Assembly (NCBI GenBank): GCA_023213395.1
Contig: CM041465.1
Location: forward strand, 99,889,741-99,953,740
DNA length: 64,000 bases
Source of the DNA: Cycas panzhihuaensis
Lineage: Eukaryota > Cycadophyta
Direction of reading: 5' to 3'
The notes under the pieces are model-generated. The model made no database searches and had not been told where the DNA came from. It worked only from the letters and a program-made list of their open reading frames with translations. Below are positions 10,723 to 21,154 of the stretch, one piece after another; positions within the stretch are counted from its first letter, which is position 1; the number at the start of each line of letters is the position of its first letter. Both the position numbers and the translations under genes were made by a program.

Positions 10723-13186
10723 ATGTGATGCTTCTCTCGTCACTTACGTGGTCTACCTCCATTGTTAGAAGACCTCGAGTATCATCCTCTTCCTTTGTCA
10801 GATTCTGATTTGACTATGGAGGGATACTCTTCTGATTGGGCCTACCACACCTCAGCTTTGGAAACCCATGATTTTCCTTCTTCTATTCTAAGATCTACCC
10901 AAGACGGTGATGATCCTATTTATTACTTGGGTGACCAACATCATCCACTTGACACCCATCCCTCTACCCATGTGGTAGAAGGGTCTTTTCCTCTTGAGAT
11001 TTACCACTTAGTTGGTGACTCTTATAAGGAATGTCCTGAGGGATCTACTTCGTTCAAGGTCCCACCTACCTCTTACGAGCACGTAGACACCCCTCCAACC
11101 GATGTGGTTGAAGCCTTTAATGAGTGCCGTCACGCTGCTCACTTCCAACCACATCCTAGATGGTTTGAGGATGCTTTTCGTGGAGGAGCCTCTTCTTCTT
11201 CTGCTCCTCCCCCACTTTCTTCATCCTCATCTACTCTTCTTGTAATGACCAGTCCCTTCGTGCCGATGCATGCGTCTTGCTCCTTCCCTATTCCTATTGT
11301 GGGGACACATGTTATACCTTCTGTCTCTTGACAAGGTCCTAACGTTTTAGGATCTTCTCGCGGTATGTCTTTCCCTCAATTGAAGGTTAGCATACCCTTC
11401 CCTAGCCAAACTAATGTGCCATCCCCTAATGTAGTACATACTTTCCCTAGTAGGCCTGCCGATCCTACTAACCCTCTAGGCATTAGTCATATGGGACCTG
11501 CTTCCACACACCCTCAAAATCAATCTATTGGTGCTTCCTTTTACATGCCCCCAAGGTATACTTCTCAACCTTGGGGGCAGGGTAGAGGAAGCCACCTCCT
11601 AGCTTATGGAGTGGATCCGCTACACCCATATAGGGTTGCTCCACCTACGGGTGGCCCATTTGGGTAAAACCCAGTTCCACATCCACATTATCTGTCATCT
11701 AGCACAGTCCCTTCTGTCATGCCTTCATAAGGGAACCCAACTCCCTTCCAAGGCACTTATCCTCAAGTCCCCTCTCAACAAGGGGTATTTTCTCAAGGAG
11801 GGATGGGTGTGCCACCCCCATCCACTCTTTGTTCACTACTTACTACGTCATTCATTGATCCTATGGCCTAGGCGAGGGCACGCCCCTTCATGGACTATAG
11901 AACAACGTCTTTATCCATTGAGGCATTAAGAACCAATATGCTGCCTCATCCTCCTGAAGTTCCTAGATTTGACAGAACTTCATCACAAGACCCAGTTGAG
12001 CACGTGCGTAGTTTCTCTATGGCGTGCATAGACTACTGGGCATACGACCACATTCTAATAAAATTATTTCCATGATCCTTGCAGGGTGACACCCTTAAGT
12101 GGTTTTACCATCTCCCTGCCCACTCTATTTATTCATTTCAGTAATTGGTGGACGAGTTCATCAACTATTTTGATGTAGCCCGTCCATTCGAGAGCAGAAT
12201 GAAATCCCTCCTATCACTTAAACAAGGTCACGATGAGATGAATTATGACTTTGTGAGGTGATTCCATGATTTCCTTCACTCCACTAAGGCAACATTGGCC
12301 GAGGAGTTAAAGAGAGATCTCTTCATTAATGCACTTTGTCCCAAAGTGCATGTGAAAGTCCTTAAAATGGGGGTGACTACATGTGACTCCATGATCGCCA
12401 AGTACTTAGTGTTGGAGGCTATCGAGATCCAAGCTGGAATCAAGAAACCTCTTAAGCCCTCATAGTGACGTGAGGCACTACCTTCAAGCAAAGATACCAA
12501 ACCTTCACAACCTGCCAGGTCTTCCTCTCACCCGACTGAGAGGACCTTGGACCCTCTCACATCTGCCATACGCTCGTTCAAGCGTACGATGAAGGAGCTT
12601 AAGCTCCAAGCCCCTTCATCTCCAACATCTAACAAACAAGTCTAACAACCAACTCAAGCTCCCCTCCCTAGGAATAGAAATGCCTAGTCCTCTCAAGCGA
12701 GGAAGTTATATCCCCCGCTTGAGAAGAAGTGGTGTTCCATTCATGGGGAGTGCTTCTACGATGACTTGCATTGTAGGGCCCAACATCTTAAGGATGCCCC
12801 TCGATGCGACTCTTGCCCTAAACGGGCCTTAAGGCCTAATTTGAACCAACCAGTTCACAAGGATCCGTTCCCTAAACATGGGGAATGCGATCGCAATGCC
12901 CAAACCAAGAATAGCCAGAATCGAGGAAGATCGCCTAATTCCTGTCCTTCTCGTGATAAAGGGAAGGGCGCCATGGATTTATCCTCTTCCTCCTATTCCC
13001 CTAGCCATCGTACCTCATCACCTTCGCAGCCCCAGAATAAGGGGAAGAAGGTGATCCAGTTACTTGAGATGACTCCCTCTTATGCCCTTACGTGGTCTCA
13101 GGCTACTAAGGAAGCAGCAGGTGCTTCTTCTTCTGCTCCTTCTGACCCTCTTCCGGAGAACCCTCCTCTAGAAATACCTCCTTCCC
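10723..13186 (+). pseudogene. gag: Gag of element A (broken)
   Basis: Gag forms the particle that packages element RNA in the cytoplasm. The start is placed at 10723 because C has an intact equivalent start (61014). In A the second codon is TGA where C has CGA. An acidic N-terminal part (EYHPLPLSDSDLTMEGYSSD) is followed by a Pro/Ser-rich region. Next comes a capsid-like domain at 11930-12460 with LKWFYHLPAHSIYSFQ and a conserved VDEFINYFDVARPFES block. A knuckle-like motif lies at 12733-12774 (WCSIHGECFYDDLHC), where Tyr replaces the His seen in C. A basic tail follows. Many in-frame stops are present, and a one-base loss near 13185 shifts into the protease frame. Confidence 0.85.
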
Positions 13187-13864
13187 CAAGGTTATTCCTG
13201 TATGCCCAGGTCATTATGATTTTCGAAGGGCACTTACCCAGCCTACCGCGAAGGGTAAGCCCTTCTCCATCATGGACGAGCTTCATACCGTTGCTATAGG
13301 AATGTCCTTGATGGACGTTTTGAGGAGTTGTCCCAAGCAGCGAGCCCTCCTCCTGGAAGCTTTAGGATCAAATGACGTGCCTATTCACACTTTGGGTATT
13401 ACCCAAACTCACGAACCTATTATTTCGTTTGATCCTAAGGACCTTCCTCCCATAGGTGAAAGGGAATGTCAGTGGAACTTCCCATTTACTATTACTATCG
13501 ATACACCCGATTATACCCTTCGAAGGACTGTTGTCGACAACGGTTCTTCTGTGAACGCCATGCCCTTGTGTGTCATGCAAAAGCTTGGTATTTCTGCCTT
13601 GGAACCTGTTCCATGGTGATGCCAAGGTTATGATGGTAGCGAGAAGACCCCTTTGGGTTCTGTCGTGATTCTGCTTACCCTTAAGGGTAAGACTATCCTT
13701 GCTGATATTGTAGTCCTCAACGTCGATGTCGACTACAACCTCCTTCTAGGTCGTCCATGGCTCGACCAAATGGCAGCCATGTGTTCAACTCTTTGGGGAC
13801 AACTTAAATTCATCCATGATGGGCGAATGAGAGTGGTTCCCCACGAATGTCCACTTACCAAATA
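13187..13864 (+). pseudogene. Aspartic protease of element A (broken)
   Basis: This domain would cut the Gag-Pol polyprotein. The catalytic loop DNGSSVNAMPL is at about 13537-13569, after FTITIDTPDYTLRRTVV. The flap and core continue to LLLGRPWLDQM near 13740-13770 and LKFIHDG. The frame matches the RT downstream but differs from gag because of the one-base loss near 13185. A TGA at 13617 stands where B reads CGA. In the B and C copies gag and protease share one frame, so a fused polyprotein is the ancestral design. Confidence 0.8.
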
Positions 13865-14600
13865 AACTCACTTCGCTAATCCGACAAACCAAGATCCCTT
13901 TACGTATGCCTCAACTTGCTCTATTAGTATACCAAATCTGTTTGAAGAAGATCCCACATCTTCTTTCCCTAGTCTCATATAGTTTGCTCCTATTGGCATT
14001 GGGAGCTACAAGTATCTTGCTTCGTTTAGTGACGACGAGTCACATGATGAAGACAAGGATTGTCTCCACCCTGTCTCTTTCCTTCACACCAGTAGGTCAC
14101 GCCCATCTCATTCTAGATCTCCATCTAAAACCCCTTTTGGTGAGACTAGCCACTCCTACATGTCACATGTCATCGCTTGTGTTGACTCGTCCATTGTTAG
14201 TTCTTCTCTCTCATCATCTCTCACAGGTGATGGTTTCAAAGAACTACTTTTCGCTCCTTCTGAGGAGCCTCTTTTTGACTCTCCTTCAGAGTCTCGCGAG
14301 GAAGTTGGGCAGCCTAATGACCACCATGGTCTTGCTATCTCTACCTCCTCTAGAACTTCATCTACTCGAAGTAAGGTCATCCATGGGGTGGATTACTTCG
14401 AGGATGATGAAGCCCTACTCAAGCACCTAGCGGGCTTCGCACCTAACTTGCCTTCTGGCTACCATAGGCTTGGTCACCAGAAGATCCTTGCAGTTGGATC
14501 CACACTTATCAATCTAACCCCGTCTCCTATTCCACCTCCTTGTGTTGACCTTGCCCCTCTCCACTTCGAGGAGGGTAATACCATGTGCATGGGGACAACC
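13865..14600 (+). pseudogene. Protease-RT linker of element A
   Basis: An acidic, Ser-rich region between protease and RT, in the RT frame over 14160-14603. It contains KVIHGVDYFEDDEALLKHL near 14370-14430 and ends HFEEGNTMCMG. B and E keep the same block (VIHGVDYFED), so it belongs to the polyprotein. No catalytic motif is visible. It probably acts as a tether between domains, but this is inference. Confidence 0.65.
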
Positions 14601-15640
14601 TAAGATGTAGTCTTGGCCCCCAGTAAGGTCATTAAGGTTGGGATGGAATGTTCTCCTGATGAAGTAAAGAAGTACTCCCTTTTATTCCAGGAGTTTCGAG
14701 ACATTTTTGCATGGGATTATGCTAATATGAAGGGAATTGATCCCTCTATTGTCACCCATAAGCTCATCACCATCCCTGGCGCCCACCCCGTGCACTAAAA
14801 GCAGCGCCCCCTTCACTCAAAGCTCTTAGCCACCGTCAAGATGGACGTTAAAAAGCTTCTAAATGCTAGGCTCATTACTTCCATTGACTACCCTAAGTGG
14901 GTCTCTAATATCATCCCCGTTACTAAAAATAATGGGGTGATTCATATATGTGTCGATTTTTGCGACATTAACAATGCTTGTCCTAAAGACAACTTCCCGC
15001 TCCCATTTATCGATCAAATTATTGATCATATCGCTAGATTCAAAGTCATGTCCTTAATGGATGGCTTCTTTGACTATAACCAAATTCAAATTTCTCCTGA
15101 AGATGCCACAAGATGGCCTTCACTACACCACGGGGTACCTTTGCCTACAAGGCAATGCCCTTTGGCCTTAAAAATACAGGTGCTACTTACCAAAGAGCCA
15201 TGCATTTCATCTTCCACAACCTCATTGATAACACATTGGAGATCTTCATGGATGATATGATGGGCCTCTCCCATGTCAGGGCCCATCATCCCTCTGACTT
15301 GCGGGCCATCTTTTCATGATGCTGCAAGTATCATGTTAGTCTAAATCTTCTCAAGTGTGTGTTTGCCATTACCTTGGGCAAACTCCTTGGGTTTCTTCTA
15401 TCCAAATAAGGAATTCAGATTGATCCTGACAAGGTCAGGGCGATCCTTGATATGCCACCTCCTAGAACCCAATAACAGATTAAGTCATTCCTAGGTAGGC
15501 TCAGTTTTCTGAGGCACTTCTTAGCAGACTTTGTTGTGAGTGCTAAACCTCTTACGAACCTATTGAAGAAGGGAGCTCCTTTTGCCTGGTCTAACAAGAC
15601 CTAAAAGGCCTTCGAAGGACTCAAGGAAGCCCTTGCTTCC
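14601..15640 (+). pseudogene. Reverse transcriptase of element A (broken)
   Basis: It would copy element RNA into DNA. Seen in order: LLNARLITSIDYPKWVSNII, then CVDFCDINNACPKDNFPLP, MSLMDGFFDYNQI, KAMPFGLKNTGATYQRAM, and the catalytic box FMDD at 15245-15256. The DD pair is intact, while the usual Tyr is Phe, as in B. A one-base loss near 15105 (GATGCCAC against GACCGCCAC in B) changes frame in the middle of the palm. Stops follow at 15318 and beyond. The thumb-like part continues to LGRLSFLRHFLADF near 15490-15530. Confidence 0.88.
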
Positions 15641-16177
15641 GCTCCTACATTGGTGCCTCCTCGATTCGATAGGCCCTTCATCTTGTACACCTCGGTGACT
15701 GACGAATCCTTGGGCAGTATGTTAGCTCAAGAGGATGACTCAAGAACCGAGAGAGATATTTATTTCATCAGTTACACCCTCGTGGCTACTAAACTTAACT
15801 ATTCTCCTGCTGAGAAGGAGTGCCTCTCCTTGGTCCATGCGACCAAGAAGTTCAGACACTACTTGCTTGGCAACACCACCAAGGTGATCGTCCAATTTGA
15901 TCCCTTGCGATACTTGCTCACTCGTTCAGATTTGATGGGTAGGGCTGGTTGTTGGGCTGCCCTACTTCAAGAATTTGACCTTCATATTGTTAACTGGAAA
16001 TCAAAGAAGGGAATGGTAGTGGCTAAGCAGCTTGCAGATGCCCCTATTCCTAACTCCTTTAGTGCCCCCATCGACGATTCTCTCCCTGATGAATCTATCT
16101 TAATGATTCAGAGCGTCTCTTTTCATCCACTCATTGACAATGAGTGGTACGGTGATATAGTATGGTATCTCATATAA
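15641..16177 (+). pseudogene. Gypsy-type RNase H of element A
   Basis: It would remove RNA from the RNA-DNA hybrid. The motifs are FDRPFILYTSVTDESLGSML, then ERDIYFISYTLVATKLNYSP, the AEKECLSLVHATKKFRHYLL block, and LRYLLTRSDLMGRAGCWA near 15900-15960. It is followed by the usual linker to integrase (SFDGILLC at about 16274). The frame is open over 15650-16177. This is the ordinary gypsy RNase H; a second, different RNase H lies at 21155. Confidence 0.85.
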
Positions 16178-17388
16178 CAACAATACCGCCTTGATACTAG
16201 TAATAAAGTTAGATCTCGCATTCAGACTTCTACTAGGCAATACTTCCTTATGGGTGAAGTATTATACAAGAGGTCCTTCGATGGGATCCTCCTCTGCTGC
16301 GTCACTACCGATAAAGCCAACTAAATACTCTGTGAATGCCACCATGGTATTTGTGGGGGTCACTTTGGGGGCCAATCTAGGCTCAGAGGATCCTCTGCAT
16401 GGGTTATTTCTGGCCGTCCCTTTTCGAGGATGCTCATGCCTTTGCTCTGAGATGTCGGTGATGTCAGGAACACACCAATATCTCCCATATGCCTTCTGAG
16501 GTCCTTCATCCCATTGTTTCACCATGGCCTTTTGTTGAGTGGGGATTAGACCTCATTGGGGCTATCTCTCCACCTTCGTCATCATAGCACAAGTTCATCT
16601 TGACTGCCATAGAGTATTTCACTAAATGGGCAGAGGCCATCCCCTTGATCACTACTCCTAGTAAAACGATGGCCACATTCATTTACTAACACATTATTTA
16701 TCGTTTCGGGATTCCGGATGTCCTAATCATTGACAATGGAACCCTTTTTTGTAATAAGGAGATGGATGAGCTTTGTGAGAAGTTCAAGATTTCTCATAAA
16801 ACTTCTTCTCCTTACTACCACCAGGCAAATGGCCAAGTGCAGTCTTTCAATAAGACTCTCATTAGTATCCTAAAGAAAACCATTGCTCAGTCCCAAAAGG
16901 ATTGGCACCTTCAGCTGCCCTCTGCTTTGTGGGCTTACCGCACCTCTATCCGTTCCGCTATGGGAATGACCCCGTTCTCCCTAGTCTACGATATCAAGGT
17001 AGTACTCCCACTGGGGGTGGAGATTCCCTCTTTACGAGTCTCCCTTCGAGGTCTCATTGACGAAGAGTCGATACATCAGGCTCACCTTTTGTACCTCAAA
17101 GTTTTGGATGAGAGATGCTTAGTCACTTATCAGGCTAACCTGGCATCTAAAGCTCACTCGTAAAGGACCTATGATAAACATCTTCATTCTCGTCCTTTGT
17201 TTCCTGGGGACTATGTCCTCAAGCTTGAATATCTCCATGACCATTTGACCAAATTCAAACCCTGATGGGTTGGCCCTTCTGTCATTATCGAGACCCTCGA
17301 TAATGGTGCTTATAGGATAGCCACCCTGGAAGGGCTTGAATTTGAGAAAGCTGTTAATGGGAAATTTCTTAAGAAGATTTACATATGA
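16178..17388 (+). pseudogene. Integrase of element A, third catalytic residue changed
   Basis: It would insert the DNA copy into the genome. A His-rich zinc region (CHHGICGGHFGG) lies near 16335-16375, then a frameshift near 16470. The catalytic core has Asp in GLDLIG (16549), Asp in DNGT (16732), and at the third site CAG at 16840. This gives Gln instead of Glu in NGQVQSFNK. The D-35-x spacing is canonical, and D keeps Glu in QVEVFNK. The C-terminal part includes HSRPLFPGDYVLKLE and DNGAYRIATLEGLEFE and stops at 17386. Several stops are present, so it is inactive. Confidence 0.85.
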
Positions 17389-18023
17389 TCTTTTGGCGAT
17401 CCCTTCACCACACTCTGAAATGAGCCTAAACTACCATCTTAGGTTGTTCCTATTCCTCCCAACCATGGGTAGAATGACAGTTTAAGATGGCTTCTCCTTT
17501 TTCTTTCTGGTTCCTCCTGCGGAACCCGTGTTCCCGTATCCTCTCGAGAACCTGTCGTCTTCCTATTTGGACATCCCCCAATTAGGATGACGCTTTGGAG
17601 TACTGTTACTCCTCTCTCTTGCCTGTTGTTTCCTTTGCATATTCTGCTATGCTCCTCCGTGGACATGCATGTCGCTCTATTTCTAACCTCACACCTCTCT
17701 ATCACCTCTACTCATGGTGGATGTGTGTGCTCCTATTAGATATATAGCCATACATGGAAGGAAATATGTGCATCATACAACAAAACATTTATAACATATA
17801 AGATAAAACATATATGCTATCTACCGCATGATATATACAACATCTCGTGTCAAAGTGGGGTTCTAATTACCCCATATATATATACATCAAAATCATATGT
17901 TACATCATACATATGGGAAGCTGGTATCCTTGTAGGGGGGGTACAATCATATGAGCCTATATATGACCCCCTAGAGGCCTATGCTTTCCCTTGATAAAAT
18001 CAATATACATATCTCCTACACTA
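17389..18023. other. Spacer between integrase and the 3' end of the antisense gene (element A)
   Basis: It starts with CACCACACTCTGAAATGAGC and then CTAAACTACCATC (17408-17440). The reverse complement of this motif occurs at the same element position in E (49340-49368). The rest, rich in TATA-like and CATAT words, would be the 3' flank of the antisense gene. No coding region is supported. Confidence 0.5.
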
Positions 18024-18637
18024 CTACTGCCCCGCTCCTGGGGTACCATCTCCTGGCCTGTGTAATCCCTCTCCTGGGGACCACATCCCTCCGAGGCTCC
18101 TCCTGGGCCTCCGCGAGCTACCTGCCTCACTCCCCTCATTGCGTGGCCATCTCAAGGTCATCACTACTATATGAGTGTATGTCCTGCTCCTGCTTAACCT
18201 CAATGCCATTTGGTCCACTAGCTGATCGTATCAAGCCTGGATATGATCGCTCTCTCCCCAGAGTCCTTCCTCCATACTCTAGAATCTCTTCTCTGTCGCT
18301 CTGAGGTGCTCCTCCAGCACTGCTATCCGGACTATGCTTCCTGCAACTCTGCCAGCTCCTCCTTGAGCCTTTAGAGCCTAGACCTTTCTGTGTAGCGCGT
18401 CTTGCTCGCTCCTCGCCTCATCGACCTCTCGCTGCATCTGTCCCCTGAAAGCTATGTGCTCTTGGGACTCTACAGCCCATATGTCTCTCGCCCTTACCAA
18501 CGGGGTGAATGCCTCCATGTGGGCACCTGCCAATCTAGGTGCATCCTTTACCTGGATGGGCGGTTGCCCCTCTGTATACACCTGAGGGAACATCTCCCTC
18601 ACCATGGTCTCTACCAGTCTCCTGACCTCTGCTACAC

Positions 18638-18748
18638 CTACCAATGCAACATGCCGTGTGTCAGTATATATCCCACCACATACCATGATCAAATCAAATC
18701 AAATATCTATCTGGCTGTCAAACAACTAAGGAAATAGTTAGGCCTCAC
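18638..18748 (-). other. Predicted intron 2 of the antisense gene (A)
   Basis: Donor GCAG|GTGAGG and acceptor TTGGTAG|GTGTAG on the minus strand, 111 nt. The E copy (121 nt) and the D copy (107 nt) have an intron at the same place. The phase-1 junction rejoins the frame that reaches the stop at 18024. Confidence 0.65.
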
Positions 18749-19958
18749 CTGCCATGGCTGTTGGCTCCTCTTCTTGGGCAAGATCCTCTCCTCCTGGCTT
18801 TCTGCCAGCTGCAGGTACCTCATCCTCAGTTACCTCCTCTGCCTGGGCCTCTCTCCTCGTAGGGATTGGCTCAACTATCATCCCTTCAGATCTCATCATG
18901 ATCCGTAGCCTATGGGCCCTAGTCACTGGCCCCCTTCTCTCCTCAGCTGCCCGTGATGGGCCTGCCTCTCCTTCGGCAGTCTCGGATGGTCCCGCTACTC
19001 CTCCTGCTATCCCTGAAGGACCTGCCTCCCCTGCAAGTTGTGATGGGCTGGCCCCATCTCCTCCATCGGTATCATCATCATCATCGTCATCATCTGGGAG
19101 CACTCCTGCTTTGCCTGCCTCGTCATCACTGTCCCACCTTACTATCCTTAATGGATCTGCTACATAGTCCGTCAGGGTGAGGAGGTCCAGTGATGTCGCC
19201 TCCACTGATTGCCGGACATGGGCCTGGTCCTCCATCCCTCTAAGTTGAGTCTGCTACTTGTGGACCATCGGGGCCCACTCTACTATGGGATGTGGTCCCC
19301 CCGCTAGTGCCACTGCCACAAAATAATCGAAGAACTAGCATTGTAGCAACGTGTTGTATGATAGTCCTCTCTTTCCCACTACCCTGATGGCATCAAGCTG
19401 GGCAATAAGGTTTACCGCTATCATGGTAGCCTAGTCCATCCTCTCGTCAGCTTTGCAGCATCGCATTGCATCCATCCATATGCTTAGTATCTCTCTATAG
19501 TTATGTTTCTGGGAAATCTAGAATAGAATGTACATCGTAATCAGCTTCCTCACTCGAGGAATCGTTGACATCACCATAGTTTGGAGAGGAACTCCTCTCT
19601 GCTCCCACCTGTCAGCCCCTGTGAAGAATGTGGCTACCTCTCTATGTGCTGCCTCAGTGCTAGGCAGTGCTCCTAGTGTCACCGGCCTCCCAGTCGCTAG
19701 TACTCCCAAAATCCACCGGATATCCCTCAGCGTCACTGTCACGTCCCCTTCCTGAGGCAAGTGGAATACATGCCTCCTCCTATCCCAGTGTGACACTATG
19801 TCGACTAGAAGCCTCTTATCTGATGCAAATTGGGGTGTCTTCAAGGCCTTGTATAGGCCACACCTCTGTAAGATCTCCTTGTCCCCTCGAAACATCATCT
19901 CAATGAAACTCAACATCGCCATACGTACATTCTCACGGTTATCCACCGCGATGATAGC

Positions 19959-20439
19959 CTGTCAAAATCAAAAGCCAATCAAAGTCAATCCTATCAGTCG
20001 GCAATGCTCCTGGCTCTCTCTTAGCTCTCTCTGCCTGAGATTTGGGGCCTTATGGCCTCTCGTATTCTTTTTTCTGACTTTCTGCCTTTATAGTGTGCTA
20101 AATTTAGCAGTACCGCTAAGTTTAGCTCGAGCCCTGCGGCGATCCGAGGGCCCCGCAGTAATGATCACAGCACCGCAATCTTTACCGTGGTATGAACAAC
20201 ACCCTCCAAAAAGGGGGGGATTTCTGCCCCAAAAAAATAAAAAAATTCCTCTAGTGGACCCCGTGGGGCCCACTGGGACCATGGCTCCCTAATGCCTAGG
20301 TCTTGCCTCTTTCAGGGTCTGATTCAGACTCCGGGAGGCCTCCAATCGCCCATAAGGGGCACAAAATTACACAAAAAATCTACAAAAGGTAATCAATTTT
20401 AAACTTTGAAACGGGTTGGGTTTTGTGATATCCACTCAC
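19959..20439 (-). other. Predicted intron 1 of the antisense gene (A), carrying LTR-like GGTACC motifs
   Basis: Donor ATCTA|GTGAGTGG and acceptor TTTTGACAG|GCTATC, 481 nt against 483 nt in E. It includes GCAGTACCGCTAAGTTTAGC near 20106 and AATCTTTACCGTGGTA near 20177. The latter matches GATCTTTACCATGGTA in the B LTR (50471). Confidence 0.6.
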
Positions 20440-20622
20440 TAGATATGGTCTCACTGTCGTCATCTCATCCCGACGATCCCACTGGCTATCCCTGCGCTCC
20501 GATCCAATGGTCAGATCGTCCCCCGCATACCTTTGAAGTCAGGCAGTACTCCACTGCATAAGGAGATGGCTCTGGTTTCTCATGAGAGCCGGTGAAAATG
20601 AATCCATTTTCCATTCGATTTT

Positions 20623-20632
20623 CCTTATATAG
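20623..20632 (-). promoter_or_regulatory. TATA box of the antisense gene (A)
   Basis: CTATATAAGG on the minus strand, 160 bp upstream of the ATG. The same GCCTATATAAGGAAAAT word occurs in E at 46081, 159 bp before its ATG. Conservation of word and distance in two diverged copies makes a real promoter likely. Confidence 0.7.
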
Positions 20633-20704
20633 GCAGGGGCCCCGACGGGCACTTCCTATGTTTTTAGCCTCGTAACAGCCATTGGGATCGTCTCGTTTCC
20701 TTGA

Positions 20705-21049
20705 TTGCCTTTCCCTTCTGGCCGTGTCACCTGTTGTGCTCTTTTGATGACCTTTTTACACTCTCTTGTAGGTGCATTTATGGTGCCTCATTTTTGCACT
20801 TTTTCTAGGGTCCTTCTACCTTGTCTTATGTGCCACTCTTGTGCATGCCTGGTTTTATACTCGTTTGGCTCGTTTCGTCGTCCTAGACTTATTTTCGCAA
20901 CCCTTTTTCTCTCTTGGGGTCTCCAGAGTGAATGCTCCCTCATCTGGGGGCATGTTTTGCTTCCCGAAGCGATCTTTGGTGCTCCAGGGCGCTTTTTCTC
21001 TGCCTGCTCTCAAGTAGTGGTCGGGCCGCTTGCTCTTGTCCCTAGGTAG
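20705..21049 (+). pseudogene. Uncertain sense-strand open frame upstream of the second RNase H (A)
   Basis: A 114-codon open stretch, rich in Cys, Phe and Leu, in the same frame as the RNase H that follows at 21155. A related stretch (YLFGLFHHPRLIF against YSFGSFRRPRLIF here) lies at 46004-45735 in E, but there it is not in frame with the RNase H. It may be an N-terminal extension of the RNase H or simply pyrimidine-rich spacer. I do not recognise a domain. Confidence 0.3.
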
Positions 21050-21154
21050 CCTCATTGCTAGGTCCTCCTACCCTTCACGGCCACTTTTGCTTGCCTTTTG
21101 AGTATCGCTTTCATTCCATCATTATTTATTTACTACCAGGACTTTGTGTCACCC

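Larger units (their letters stand above)
18024..20463 (-). pseudogene. Antisense spliced plant-mobile-domain-like gene of element A
   Basis: Read on the minus strand, the ATG is at 20463. Exon 1 is 20463-20440 (8 codons), intron 1 is 20439-19959, exon 2 is 19958-18749, intron 2 is 18748-18638, and exon 3 is 18637-18024, ending in TAG. Both introns are GT...AG, and the phases (0 and 1) fit. The product would be about 615 residues. Exon 2 has QRCGLY, then RRHVFHLPQEGDVTVTLRDI and WILGVLATGRPVTLG. This is the HTFHLP...TLxDVxxLLGLP...G signature of the plant mobile domain (PMD). Next come IPRVRKLITMYILF, an eight-Asp run and EAGPS repeats, then VTRAHRLRI. Exon 3 is charged and helix-like. Six or more in-frame TAG stops replace Gln or Trp, but no frameshift is seen. 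E has the same structure at 46251. Function unknown; PMD proteins are linked to silencing or meristem control in plants. Confidence 0.75.

Noticed and set aside
18754-19167. 137-codon plus-strand frame rich in Ser
   Set aside because: It is the complement of the acidic EAGPS linker of the antisense gene; the minus-strand reading is the one conserved in E.
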